From contig NC_092100.1 in assembly GCF_045679555.1 (NCBI RefSeq), forward strand, positions 33,109,106-33,173,105: 64,000 nucleotides of DNA, written 5' to 3'. Shown in pieces: positions 10,767-23,391 of this stretch. The notes below the pieces were generated by a model, which was not told the DNA's origin, searched no databases, and saw only the letters and a list, made by a program, of their open reading frames with translations. Made by a program: the position numbers and the translations under genes. The stretch is from Salvelinus alpinus (Eukaryota; Chordata; Actinopteri; Salmoniformes; Salmonidae). The first letter of the stretch is position 1, and each line of letters begins with the position of its first letter.

Positions 10767-11327
10767 TAGAGGTAGGCAACTAGATTCAGCCTCCGGCCGA
10801 TTCTTTTTTTGTAATGTTTGTTTTTAAACAAAAACATACATAGACAAAAACAATAGTCCACTTAACATTTACATACATTTCCACATATATTAATGAAATT
10901 ACAGGTGCTCAGACCCACATGTTCCCACCGTATCCACACCCAGTGTTGTTTCTAATGCTTGTAAGTCTTTGCCCCATAGGACTTCATATTGTGTTACATT
11001 GTTTCTGTCTGTAGACAGATTTTTTTCAATATTTAAATAATGTCGGAGCAGATGGTCAGGGGGGCGGAACATAATTATAATTTGAACACTGCAAATTGAC
11101 TACAACAAAGCCCAATAAGAGATTGTATTTGAAAATAGCAATAATTTCATACCTTGATTACATTGAGGCATGATCACAGATGTCTTTTTTTAATTAGCGG
11201 GAACACTTGGGAACAGACTTCCTAAATTAAACACATTTTTTGCTGAATTCCTGACAATTTTTACAACAACAAAAAAAATCGCTTGCAAGCCTGTTTTGGC
11301 CCACGGGCCGCCTGTTGCCGGCCCCTG
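10767..11327. mobile_element. Short hAT-like MITE with 8-bp target duplication
   Basis: 561 bases. The left end TAGAGGTAGGCAACTAG and the reverse-complemented right end CAGGGGCCGGCAACAGG are imperfect inverted repeats. Flanks TCATAGAG (10759-10766) and ACATAGAG (11328-11335) match at 7 of 8 bases. No coding capacity. Confidence 0.7.
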
Positions 11328-11447
11328 ACATAGAGGTTTGAAAGAGAACTAATAAATTTGAATACATGTCCTTCTCTGATTTGCATTTAATGACATTCTC
11401 CTTTGTCTCTGCATTCCACCCCCTCCTCTCTGTCTCTCTGGTGTCAG

Positions 11448-14400
11448 GTCTAACTGGCTGAAGCCGTGCTGTGGGCGGAGGGCAGCCCCGTGGCAGGTGT
11501 GTCTGCTAAGTGCTGGCTTTAACTGTTTCCTGGTGGCCTGTGTCATCCTGGTGGTGGTGCTGCTGTGTCTGGAGCTGCTCATCGACACCAAGCTCCTGCA
11601 GTGTGAGTGACCCTGGAACTGTCTCTGTATTAGAACATGGATCTTCTGGACTTGTTTTCATGCAATGACAATTTAAAAGGGCTAGACTTCTGCAACTTAA
11701 ACTGTCACAAAGATTGTGATGGAAGATACACAAAATGTGATTTGACCCCTAGTGAAGTTAAGACATACAAAACAGCTGTGGTAAAGTATGTTGGAATATA
11801 CAATAATGCACATCTGCTGTTATGGATGTAGATAATATTGGCCCTAGGCCTGTTGTATAATACTGTTTGATAATGCAGTGGCAGTGACAGGTCCAGGACC
11901 TGGAGCTGTGATCTCTCCTCTCTATAAAAACAGTATAATGCAGTGGCAGTGACAGGTCCAGGACCTGGGGCTGTGATCTCTCCTCTCTATAAAAACAGTA
12001 TAATGCAGTGGCAGTGACAGGTCCAGGACCTGGGGCTGTGATCTCTCCTCTCTATAAAAACAGTATAATGCAGTGACAGTGACAGGTCCAGGACCTGGGG
12101 CTGTGATCTCTCCTCTCTATGATATCAGCCTCATTAGTAAGCACAGTGTCAGGTGGTCTAATGCCACTGTGACCCGTCTCACATGGAGATGACCTCATCT
12201 GCATCCTCTGGCTCTGGGGAGGGAGGTGTCCTCATCTATCATGGGGATAAGGTCAGGAGTCATCACCTCTATGGTGTCACAAGCTCTATGAAGGATGATA
12301 CTGTAGGGCCTCCATCATGTCAATGTGGATGTATTTTAATGCATTCAAGTCTTTACAAGTCCCTGGAGGCAGATTTAAGAGACGGGACAGTTGGGAGGGA
12401 AATATAAATGAATGGGGTGATTAAGGTTGTCTGTCTGCTGGGTGAATGTACGGAGAGAGGGAGGGATGGAGGAAGATGAATGGACTGATGGACAGATCAG
12501 TGAACACAGCAAACAAAGACAGATGGGAAGGGAGGTGGCGTGTGAAGAGGAAGAGGAATGCTGTAGTTGACAGCCAAATGCAGTATGATGCTGGCCACAA
12601 TTAGGCGGATGAATAGACAGGCATTCAGACAAACCTGTGCGTGCGCACGTGCGTGTGAATGTATGTGTCCTGGCCTGTATGTCTGTGATTGTGTGTCCGT
12701 CTCCAGTATTTAACAAAGTATCTGAACCTCTAAATGAATCTCTAAATGTTGTCTATTCTGTGCTGTCTTCATAGTTAACAACGCGTTGCAGTTTGCCAGC
12801 ATTATCCACTGGATCAGCCTGGTCATTCTGTCTGTGTTCTTTGCTGAGGTGAGCCCCTCTCCCTTCTCTCTCCCCCACTGTGGCAGCAGGCTCACTTACA
12901 GCTGATGCAGCCAAGGGTTGATTTAATGCTATAGTGTGCAGTATGAGACAAAGGTGAGCTAGAGAGGTGCAGTGGTGTATCCTGATTACAACATCCTATT
13001 ATAGCCTGCCCTTTCCCCCATCAACACATTATCGACTTATTAGGGTTTTGTGAGATCCAGCAAGGTCTAAGCAAGTAATTTATTCATTAAAAAAACAAAA
13101 AGGGAAACACAGTTAACTTCCAGTAATTCTACACATTTTGCCAATGGACAGAAGAAAAATCTGTCAAATGTAAGAACAGTAGCTATTTCTTTTGCTCCTC
13201 ATGTTTGTTCACTACATTACAGCCTCCTCTCTCTCACTCATTCCAATACAATTTCCCTTCACAACATGCTATGAGTGTTGGTTCCTCTTGATATATTGTG
13301 TCGATCCTCAACACAATCACTTTATGTCAAATGCAGATAGAGCTTTTCCGCTGCCCCGTAGATTTTAACTAACATTAGAGACTCAGGTAAATCGTATTGA
13401 TTACCATTTCCTCAGACATAGCAGCACTTATCTTAATTATTCTCTGTTCATCAGTCTGCTGCTCCATTTGGTCGAGAGATGTGTTTTAGTTATCAATGAA
13501 AGCTAACCCTTAGTGATTCATGTAACTATTGGATGTGGCAAGGCAGCTTCATCTCAGGTGAAACCCTGAATCTGTGAAAAGAAGAGAAAAAGAGAGAAAA
13601 AGAAGAGAAACATGGAAAAAGTGAGGAAAAGAGAGGAGAGTAGTGCAGTAGCTTTCTGCAGCCCCTGCTGAGTCAGCTCTAGCTAGTGCAGGGTGCTGTG
13701 TGCATCTCTAATTGTTTGGATGAAATCCGACCGCTGTGGTAGTGAACTGGATTAATATAATGTCATTGATGAATTACCTGTGGATAGATGAAAGAAAACT
13801 GAATCACAACTGCAATTCACTTTTTCTGAGACATTAAGATTTTTAGGGGGATGTTTACAACTAAAGGAAATATGAATTATATCGCTATGCTTCTCTCCCC
13901 CACTCTCTCTCCCTTTTTTCCCTACCTCTCCCCACTCCCATCTCCCTTTTTTCCCTACCTCTCCCTCCCCCTCTTTCTTTCCCTCCCTCTCTCAGACGGT
14001 GTTCAGGATTGTGGTGCTGGGGATCTGGGATTACATTGAGAACAAAGTGGAGGTAAGCTCCCTGGGGGGGCATTAGTCCTGAGGTGGGGCTCTGAACACC
14101 CCACCACTTCCACTGCAATGTCATTCTCCCAATGTCAGGCCTCAGCCTGGAAACCACCCACAGACCCGGAGGAACGAACTGTATTGGAACACTCACTGAC
14201 ACTGGGAGATGTTCATGTTTTTTCATTCATATATTGTTCAAAAAAGGAAGTCTCCATTGTCTGCTTGCAAATATTATTTGTTTGTGTGTGTGGTGTGTTC
14301 CTGTCTGTGTGTGTGCATGTGCGTGTGCATGTGCGTGTGTGTAGGTGTTTGATGGTGCAGTCATAGTGCTGTCGCTGGCCCCCATGGTGGCCTCAACGGT

Positions 14401-17400
14401 GGCCAACGGCCCCAGCAGCCCCTGGGACGCCATTGGCCTCATCATCACCCTGCGCATCTGGAGGATCAAGAGGATAATCGACGGTGAGGCTGGGAGGGCC
14501 ACAGGGGGATGGAGGGGGCATTGGGTGCAGTTTCCTCTGTATCATGTCCTTTACTGTCAGGTTGCAGAGATGCAGCAATAATATTTCTGCAGCTCCACCC
14601 CTATGGATGACATCATTATCCCAACTTGCTTTTAACTGAGCTTTACAGAGCATTTTTTGCCATGCTTATTACAAACTGCAATCAATACTTGCTTTACAAC
14701 AGTGACAAATACATACATAATCTGCTACAGATACACACGTTGTACTGACTCTAAATGAATTATTTTACAAGAATGTTACGCCCTCTTGTGGTGATTCTGT
14801 GTTCAGCTAATGATTAGCACAAATACATTCGGTCAACCTCATGCTTCAACCTATGTATTTATAGCCACTATGCTGCATCAGTTGGGCTACAGGTGATATT
14901 GCTTATTGTTAAATAACACATCATCCTGATAATATGGACCAATATGTGGTTAGGCAATATATATTTTTTTGGGGGGGGGGGTATATTTGAATTTTATTTT
15001 CATTATTTTGCAGTAGAAAAGTCACCAGGGCTGCGTTCAGTACGATAAAGCGTAATGCAACGTTCAATTAAACGGAAATTGTGCCTTTCTGAACGACCAG
15101 TTGAAAAACAGGGAGGGGTTGGGTTGTGGGTTCAAAATGCACCGCTGCCCTTCAAATACGTCAGTCATTGCTTCAAGCCACACCCACCAAATGGAGCAAA
15201 CGTAGGCTACCTCAAAGCCTGTTCAAATCAAATCAAATGGGGCCTACTACAGATATATAAAATAAAGTTGTGTCAGTGTGAATGTGTTTACCCCTACATA
15301 GCAGTCTGTCCTGTGTTCTGTCCCAGCCTACGTGCTGCAGGTGAAGGTGGAGATGGAGATGGAGATCCAGCAGTATGAGAAGGCCAAGGCTGTCAGGGAG
15401 GAGCAGCTGGAGAGACTCACCCAGATCTGCCAGGAGCAGGCAGTATGTTCACACACCTCCTACGTACTGACCGTGCCTGTCATACACATCTCCAACCAGC
15501 AGAAGGCAGCAACTTGCCAAGAATGAAAAGACGTTCACTTCTAATACCTTTTGTATAGATTTGAGAAAACAAAACACATTCAAATCCAAACATTTATGTG
15601 CGGAATAACCAAACCTTTAATCTGACAAACACTGAGTAGGGTCACACTGACCCTTGAACACATAAATACATTACATATCCTTAGGAGGAGCTAGTATCAG
15701 GTTCTGTATTCAGTCAATGTTTCACAACGTTCCTGTTATTCCCATCCTGGGGTTTACATTCAGAAAAAGGATCCAGTCACATTTGTACACATATGTAATA
15801 TAGCAAAGGTTGACTGTCATTGTACAGCACTGCTGGGTCATGTTGACTGAAGAGGGCATTTAGTGCAATCGAAAAGTATTCAGACCCCTTGACTTTTTCC
15901 ACATTTTGTTAGTTACAGCCTTATTCTAAAATAGATTAAATAGTTTTTTCCCTCATCAATCTACACACAATACCCCATAATCACAAAGCAAAAACATGTT
16001 TGTAGAAATGTTAGCAAATTAATTTTAAAAATGTTTTTTAACTGAAATATCACATTTACATAAGTATTCAGACCCTTTACTCAGTACTTTGTTGAAGCAC
16101 CTTTGGCAGCTATTACAGCCTTGAGTCTTCTTGGGTATGACGCTATAATCTTGGCACACCTGTATTTGGGGAGTTTCTCCCATTCTTCTCTGCATATCCT
16201 CTCAAGCTCAGGTCAGGTTGGATGGGGAGCGTCGCTGAACATCTATTTTCAGGTCTCCAGCGATGTTCGATCTGGTTCAAGTCCGGGTTCTGGCTGGGCC
16301 ACTCAAGGACATTCAGAGACTTGTCCCTGAAGCCACTCCTGGGTTGTCTTGGATTTGTGCTTAGGGTCATTGTGCTGTCGGAAGGTCAACCTTTGCCCCA
16401 GTCTGAGGTCCTGAGCGGTCTGGAGCAGGTTTTCATCAAGGATCTCGCTGTACTTTGCTCCGTTCATCTTTCCCTCGATCCTGTCTCCCAGACCCTGACA
16501 CTGAAAAAACATCCCCACACCATGATACTGCCACCACCATGCTTAGCCGTAGGGATGGTGCCAGATTTCCTCCAGACGTGACACTTGGCATTCAGGCCAA
16601 AGAGTTCAATCTCTGAGAGTCCAGGCTTTTTTTCACAAACTCCAAGTGGGCTGTCATGTGCCTTTTACTGAAGAGTGGCTTCAGTCTGGCCACTCTACCA
16701 TAAAAGCCTGATTGGTGGAGTGCAGCAGAGGTGATTGTCCTTCTGGAAGGTTCTCCCATCTCCACAGAGGAACTCTGGAGCTCTGTCAGAGGGACCATCG
16801 GGTTCTTGGTTCCTTTCCTGACCAAGGCCCTTCTCCCCCGATTGCTCAGTTTGGACGGTCAGTCAGCTCTAGGAAGAGTCTTGCTGGTTCCTAACTTCTT
16901 CCATTTAAGAAAGATGGATGCCACTGTGTTCTTGAGAACCTTCAATGCTGCAGAAATGTTTTTGTACCCTTCCGTAAATCTGTGCCTCGACACAATCCTG
17001 TCTCGTAGCTCTACGGGCTATTCCTTCGACCTCATGGCTTAGTTTTTGCTTTGACATGCACTGTCAACTGTGGGACCTTACATAGACAGGCATTTGCCTT
17101 TCCAAATCATGTCCTATCAATTGAATTTACCACAGGTGGACTCCAATCAAGTTGTTGAAACATCTCAAGGATGATCAATGGAAACACCTGAGCTCAACTT
17201 TTTATAGCAAAGCCTCTGAATACTTAAGTAAATAAGATATTTCTGTTGTTTTATTATAAATTAGCAAAACATTCTAAAAACCTGTTTTCGCTACGGTTAT
17301 TGTGTGTAGATTGATGAGGATTTTTATTTATTTAATCCATTTTAGAATAAGGTAACGTAACAAAATGTGAAAAAAGTCAAGGGGTCTGAATACTTTCCGA

Positions 17401-20400
17401 ATGCACTCTATATGTAATGTATGTGTTCAAAGATCAGTGTGACACAACCCAGGGTTTGTCAATAAAGCCAACACAGTTAAGTAAGAGACCAGGTGTGTAG
17501 CTAGTTGATTAAGTACAGTGGGTGGCCTTTAGCATGGTGGATGGATATGAGAGCCAGAGCTCTATAAGGTTATTCAGGTGTTTCTATGTAAGGATTACAC
17601 ATGTACTGTATGCATCTCTCTCTCTCCCTCTCTCCCACTCTCTCAGTTTGAGATCAGGCAGCTGCGGGCCCATCTGGCTCAGCAGGATTTGGACCTGGTA
17701 GCAGAGCGAGAGGCTGCCATGCAGATTCACCATGTGTGGGGCAAGCAGTGCAGTATCTTTCAGGAGGTGGACGGCCTAGCCCCTACAGGCCCCGAGCAGC
17801 GCAGCCAGGCTAAAGCCAGGGAGGCAGCGGGCCCTGGAGGTACCACACCCTGATCCTATACCCACACCACTTACTGTAGTATTACTTCAGAGCACAGCAG
17901 ATTGCCTCATTGAGATAGAACCCTATGAGACTGTTTTCTCTCTATGGATTGCCTGCTGGCTGTGGTTTCTAACCAAAGAGGGTCTCTCTTGAAGCCAGGG
18001 AAATAGATAGATGCTCTTGCCATGTCAGATCAGATTTTCCAGGCAAAGTGGTTGAATGAACAGAGTGCTCTGTGCTTTGGGTCATGTAGTTGTTACAGAG
18101 TGGTAGAAAATATGTGCTCAGTTCACCTTGAAACCCCCAAAAAATAAACATCTAACAAACCTCACCATATTCCAGGGAGGATAGAATTGTAGAGTACTGT
18201 ACAAATCAAATCAAACTTTATTTGTCACGTGCCGAGTACAACAAGTGTAGACCTTACAGTGAAATGCTTACTTACAAGCTCTTAACCAACAATGCAGTTT
18301 TAAGAAAAATACGTGTTAAGTAAAAAATAGATAAGTAACAAATAAGAAATAAAAGTAACAAATAATTACAGAGCGACAGTAAAACAACAATAGCGAGACT
18401 ATATACAGGGGGTACCGGAACAGAGCCAATGTGCGGTTAGTCGAGGTAATTGAGGTAATATGTTATGTACATGTAGGTAGAGTTATTAAAGTGACTATGC
18501 ATAGATAATAAACAGAAAATAGCAGCAGATTAAAAGGGGGGGCAATGCAAATAGTCTGGGTAGCCATTTGATTAGCTGTTCAGGAGTCTTATGGCTTGGG
18601 GGTAGAAGCTGTTGAGAAGCCTTTTGGTCCTAGACTCCGGTACCGCTTTCCGTGCAGTAGCAGAGAGAACAGTCTATGACTAGGGTGGCTGGATTTTTAG
18701 GGCCTTCCTCTGACACCGCCTGGTATAGAGGTCCTGGATGGCAGAAAGCTTGCCCCCAGTGATTACTGGGCCACACGCACTACCCTCTGTAGTGCCTTGC
18801 GGTCGGAGGCCGAGCAGTTGCCATACCAGGCAGTGATGCAACCAGTCCGGATGCTCTTGATGGTGCAGCTGTAGAACCTTTTGAGGATCTGAGGACCCAT
18901 GCCAAATCTTTTCAGTCTCCTGAGGGGCAATAGGTTTTGTCGTGCCCTCTTCACGACTGTATTGGTGTACATGGACCATGATAGTTTGTTGGTGATGTGG
19001 ACACCAAGGAACTTGAAGCTCTCATCTCCACAACAGCCCAGTCGATGAGAATGGGGGCGTGCTCTGTCCTCCTTTCCTGTTGTCCACAATAATTTCCTGA
19101 CTTGATGACGGAGAGGTTGTTGTCCTGGCACTACACAGCCAGGTCTCTGACCTCCTCCCAAAAGGCTGTCTCATTGTTGTCAGTGATCAGGCCTACCACT
19201 GTTGTGTCATCTGCAAACTTAATGATGGTGTTGGAGTCATGCCTGGACATGCAAACATGAGTGAACAGGGAGTACAGGAGGGGACTGAGCATGCACCCCT
19301 GAGGGGCCCCTGTGTTGAGGATCAGCGTGGTGGATGTGTTGCTACCTACCCTTACCACCTGGGGGCAGCCCGTCAGGAAGTCCAGGATCCAGTTGCAGAG
19401 GGAGGTGTTTAGTCCCAGGGTCCTTAGCTTAGTGATAAGATTTGAGGGCACTATGGTGTTGAATGCTAAGCTGTAGTCAATGAATATCATTCTCACATAG
19501 GTGTTCCTTTTGTCCAGGTGGTAAAAGGCAGCTTGGAGTGCAATAGAGATTGCATCATATGTGTATCTGTTGGGGCGGTATGCAAATTAGGGTGGGTCTA
19601 GAGTTTCTGGGAAAATGGTGTTGATGTGGGCCATGACCAGCCTTTCAAAGCACTTCATGGCTACAGATGTGAGTGCTACGGGTCGGTAGTCATTTAGGCA
19701 GGTTACCTTAGTGTTCTTGGGCACAGGAACAATGGTGGTCTGCTTGAAACATGTTGGTATTACAGACTCAGACAGGGAGAGGTTTAAAATGTCAGTGAAG
19801 ACACTTGCCAGTTGGTCAGCGCATGCTCGGAGTACACATCTTGGTAATCCGTCTGGCCCTGCGGCCTTGTGAATGTTGACCTGTTTAAAGGTCTTAATCG
19901 GCTACGGAGAGTGTGACGACACAGTCGTCCGGAACAGCTGATGCTCTCATGCATGTTTCAGTGTTACTTGCCTCGAAGCCAGCAAGTTTGCAAGCCCTGC
20001 CACATCCGACGAGCGTCGGAGCCGTTGTAGTACGATTTGATCTTAGTCCTCTATTGATGCTTTGTCTGTTTGATGGTTCGTCGGAGGGCATAGCAGGATT
20101 TCTTATAAGCCTCCGGGTCCCGCTCCTTGAAAGCGGCAGCTCTAGCCTTTAGATCAGTGCGGATGTTGCCTGTAATCCATGGCTTCTGGTTGGGGTATGT
20201 ACGTACAGTCACTGTGGGGACAATGTTATCGATGCACTTATTGATGAAGCCAGTGACTGATGTGGTGTAATCCTCAATGCCGTGGGAAGAATCCTGGAAC
20301 ATATTCCAGTCTGTGCTAGCAAAACAGTCCTGGAAAAGACTACAAGGAAAATACTTGGAAATTCCGCTAGAACAACAGGCTGATAGAGGCCTAGCAGTGT

Positions 20401-23040
20401 GGGACCTCTGAGTCTGAGACCTAAGTGCTATTGGAGTGCTGTTTGAATGAGTAGTGCTGTTTGAACAATATCCTCTGTGTAAATATACCTGTAAACAATA
20501 CACCAAGAGATCGGTTTAATATGATGAGCCACTTTTGTATGAAGACTATTGCATCGAACTTAATCTGGAATTCAATCTGATTGCAGGCTAAAGGCATTGT
20601 TTCTTTTAAAGGAAATTTCCGATTTACCTATGCAGCATGAATGGAAACTCCACGAATGTGGGAACATTGCCTTTAAAAGCCGAAATGCCAATAACCCCCG
20701 TTATCGGATTGAATCCCGGCCTTAGAATTAGAGATAATGAGGAGAACATCTATCTGATACTGTAAACTTACTGTTTGATTTCCATGTATCAGAAGACAGA
20801 GGGCAGGGTGACTGGCATGCTGGCATGGGAGTACTGAACTATTGTCAAAACATACTTCTTTAAAACACTCCAAGGAGCCATACAGATCATAAGTTACAGG
20901 AGGTAGAGGAACAAAGTACTGTCAGTACTGTATTCTCAGAGCTCAAAACACAGAGCCCATTCCTTAAGTAAAGATCTAAATCACCATGCTTCTCGCTCTG
21001 CTATATATCTGAGGTTTCACAGAGAGGCGGTGTGTCAGACTACAGTATTTTAAGTGCTCATGTGTTATTAATCACAGAGTGATTGTCTCTGCCGCTGCAT
21101 TTTAGGCCAAGCATCGCCTTTCCTCTTGGGACAGTCTTAAAATAAATATTTGAAGAAGAAGCAAATATAACCCCTAACTATCTGGAGTTAACAGGGATGG
21201 CACTTAGAGGGAGGTAAACTGTGACAGGTCAGGCAAGCCAGCCACAGGCCCTGCTACACATCACCTTACCACTGCTCACCTCTTCTCTGGTAATTCAGGT
21301 ATAATGAGCATTATAAACCAGGTAGTTTGGTCCTGGATGCTGATTGCCTGAAAGCCATGGTATATTTAAGCAATAAGGCACGAGGGGGTGCGGTATATGG
21401 CCAATATACCATGGCTACCCACACACTCCGCGTTGAGTCGTACATAGTGGGGCAAAAAATTATTTAGTCAGCCACCAATTGTGTTGCCCAGCAACAGCCC
21501 CAAAACATCACTGCTCTAGAGATCTGCATGGAGGAATGGGCCAAAATACCAGCAACAGTGTGTGAAAACCTTGTGAAGACTTACAGAAAACGTTTGACCT
21601 CTGTCATTGCCAACAAAGGGTATATAACAAAGTATTGAGATAAACTTTTGTTATTGACCAAATACTTATTTTCCACCATAATTTGCAAATAAATTCATTA
21701 AAAATCCTACAATGTGATTTTCTGGGGAAAAAATTCTCATTTTGTCTGTCATAGTTGAAGTGTACCTATGATGAAAATTACAGGCCTCTCTCATCTTTTT
21801 AAGTGGGAGAACTTGCACAATTGGTGGCTGACTAAATACTTTTTTGCCCCACTGTAAGAACAGCCCTTAGCCGTGGTATGTTAGATATATACTGCACCTT
21901 CTCGGGCCTTATTGCTTAATTCTACCATAGTCTGACCGCATTCTATGTATGGTGTCTAAATCATTCACAATCACTGCTATCACCTACAATGGGTAGGACA
22001 CAGAAAATCTGCAGCTCATCACTGAACTACAGCAGTATGCTTTTATGTTTGGTGGTTGGTGCCATTACAGTTCATGATTCTGGTCAGAAATATCTGACTG
22101 ATGCATGCCGGGAAACCTTTACACAACAAAAACAGAAATAGATAAGGGTACCAAACATCCAACTCATTTTATTGTTTTAGAGAAAGAGTGCACATGTATT
22201 TCGTTTCTTATTTCTTTCAGATCATGTTATTCAAGACGACATGAACAACTACATCAGCCAGTACTACAGTGAGGCAAGCAGTGGTAAGAATTAACAATAC
22301 TTCCCACTCTGACACATTTGTTTCTGTCCTTTATTTCACAGTCAGTCAGCAGTATTGTGATGAGTTCAAAATGTTTTCTTGTAGATATTGGAATCCCAGA
22401 TCCAGCTCGTGTCATCACTGCAGCCATAGACATCCATCTTCCCAACAACCCCAGCCAGCAGCCCTCGTCTCTGGTGAGTGCAGACGCAGCGTCCATCCGC
22501 CTGCAGCAGACAGGCGGCTCTGTGAGCGAGGCCTCCAACGCCACCATGTCCCACTCCAGCTTCAGCGCCCGCCAGCACAGCATCAGCGCCCGCCAGCACA
22601 GCATCAGCAGCCACACCCTTGGCTCCACCACCGACTGCAGTTCCACCGTCCGTGAGGCTTCCACCTCCACAGACTCCTACAGCGGCCAGCGCTGTTACCC
22701 CCCACCCTACTGCAGCCCCCTGGCCCTGGGCACACAGCCTGGCCCCAGAGGACACCCCAGCGCCGTGGTGCAGGAGTTGCTCTCCTCGCTGTCTGAGGAC
22801 TCCTGTCTGGGCCAGAAGGGCCTGGACCCTGTCAACCTCAAAATGCCCAGCCCTGCTGGCTCCACCAAGACCAGCCCTGAGCTAGAGCACAGGCTCAACA
22901 TCTACAACAAGAGGAACCAGGAGAGCCGGGGAGGCTTCCACACCAAGCCCCTCATCCACCTGCAGGCCAGCGAGCCCTTCATGGAAAAGTACAGGCTATC
23001 TCAGGCAGATGCCCCCGTCAACCGTCTGCCTGAGACATAG
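11448..23040 (+). CDS. tmem266: TMEM266, voltage-sensor transmembrane protein (N-terminal exons not found)
   Basis: Eight coding exons with GT/AG borders and compatible phases: 11448-11602, 12775-12848, 13996-14052, 14345-14483, 15327-15442, 17647-17839, 22221-22283, 22385-23040 (TAG). Exons 1-4 here encode a four-helix voltage-sensor domain: S1 ([17 protein letters not shown]), S2 ([16 protein letters not shown]), S3 ([16 protein letters not shown]) and a cationic S4 ([11 protein letters not shown]). A charged coiled coil follows ([20 protein letters not shown] through [13 protein letters not shown]), then a Ser/Pro/Gln-rich cytoplasmic tail. The domain resembles the Hv1 proton channel sensor; the mammalian protein is a dimeric plasma-membrane voltage sensor expressed in cerebellum without demonstrated proton current. 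It converges with etfa, as in the conserved 15q24-type block. The start codon lies outside what could be recognised. A 21-bp in-frame tandem duplication sits in the last exon. Confidence 0.92.
11871..12120. repeat. 65-bp minisatellite, four copies
   Basis: Units begin at 11871, 11936, 12001 and 12066 with TAATGCAGTG and differ at only a few positions (for example CTGGAGCTG versus CTGGGGCTG). Each contains the palindrome AGGTCCAGGACCT. It lies in a tmem266 intron. Confidence 0.9.
13550..13640. repeat. Purine-rich tract
   Basis: Low-complexity GAGAAAAAGA-type sequence inside the tmem266 intron 12849-13995. A matching pyrimidine-rich tract (13893-13995) leads into the 13996 exon and supplies its polypyrimidine tract. 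Confidence 0.6.
14281..14344. repeat. GT-rich microsatellite abutting a splice acceptor
   Basis: Interrupted TG/TGCGTGTGCATG repeat that runs directly into the AG at 14343-14344 of the tmem266 exon encoding S3-S4. The usual pyrimidine tract is replaced by a GT-rich one. Confidence 0.7.
14484..15326. other. tmem266 intron, no further gene
   Basis: AT-rich intron with a T8G10 run at about 14962-14982 and a small piece of the family B LINE terminus (AAATCAAATCAAATGG near 15225). Confidence 0.6.
15863..17408 (-). mobile_element. Tc1/mariner copy A, degenerate transposase
   Basis: Inverted termini (GTATTCAGACCCCTTGACTT at left, its complement at right ending near CCGAATGCACTC) are flanked by TA at 15861-15862 and 17409-17410. 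The minus strand holds transposase fragments: an HTH-side piece at 16592-16825, and [13 protein letters not shown] plus [10 protein letters not shown] of the DDE core at 16143-16518. Several frameshifts and stops. Same family as the 57.9-59.4 kb copy. Intronic in tmem266. Confidence 0.9.
18207..20180 (-). mobile_element. 5'-truncated LINE (family B), broken reverse transcriptase
   Basis: Minus-strand element about 2 kb long. The 3' end at 18207 is marked by GATTTGATTTG-type short repeats. The RT core at 19131-19496 reads [27 protein letters not shown] and FADDT, so the active-site motif is F-A-D-D rather than Y-A-D-D. C-terminal pieces at 18680-19161 are in other frames, so it is dead. Copies or fragments of the family also occur at 1-217, 8100-8690 and 43078-43703. 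Intronic in tmem266, antisense. Confidence 0.85.
20181..21365. other. tmem266 intron, some LINE remnants
   Basis: 20051-20500 still carries LINE-like minus-strand coding (for example DFKARAAAF-like residues ahead of the RT region), suggesting the element's 5' part extends to about 20.5 kb in degraded form. From about 20.5 kb to 21.36 kb nothing is recognised. Confidence 0.4.
21366..21919. mobile_element. Foldback (hairpin) MITE interrupted by a Tc1 remnant
   Basis: The left arm TTAAGCAATAAGGCACGAGG... (21366-21413) and the right arm ending ...CGGGCCTTATTGCTTAA (21870-21919) are inverted repeats of about 50 bases. The original loop was only about 30 bases. A Tc1 deletion derivative now splits the loop. 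Confidence 0.75.
21443..21854. mobile_element. Internally deleted Tc1/mariner element B
   Basis: About 412 bases. The terminus GTGGGGCAAAAAATTATTTAG at the left (from 21447) and its complement ending TTTTTGCCCCACTG at 21854 are inverted repeats, with TA on each side. The middle keeps only short non-coding pieces and no transposase. Confidence 0.85.
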
Positions 23041-23391
23041 GAAAGGGCTACAGGGGTACTGTAACTCTCAGACAGCACTGACTCACTCCTCAAAGACCCT
23101 CCTGAAACTCACTAACACTAAAGACATGCACTCAGAGGCCTCCTCCACTGGCATACAGCCATCCTCCTCATCGCCAAAAGCACCCTGGAACTGTGAATGG
23201 TGGCTCCGCCAGCAGCGCACATCTTCCATGGAGTACAATAAGGCAGTTTTGTGAACACGCAATGAACATTATCAGGAATTGACACAATAAATGAGGAATG
23301 AACAAGTCACCAAAAGAAACCAGCAATGGAGCATTAGGTCCAGCTAGGAGACAGCAGGGCTCTGCAGAAATGGGACTGGCTCTGACTTTTA
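23041..23391 (+). other. tmem266 3' UTR
   Basis: Sequence after the TAG with AATAAA at 23286-23291, a plausible cleavage signal about 250 bases past the stop. A Tc1 element starts immediately downstream. Confidence 0.55.

Noticed and set aside
22269-22755. Open frames on both strands over the last tmem266 exon
   Set aside because: GC-rich coding shadow; the plus-strand frame ending at 23040 is the one joined by valid splice sites.
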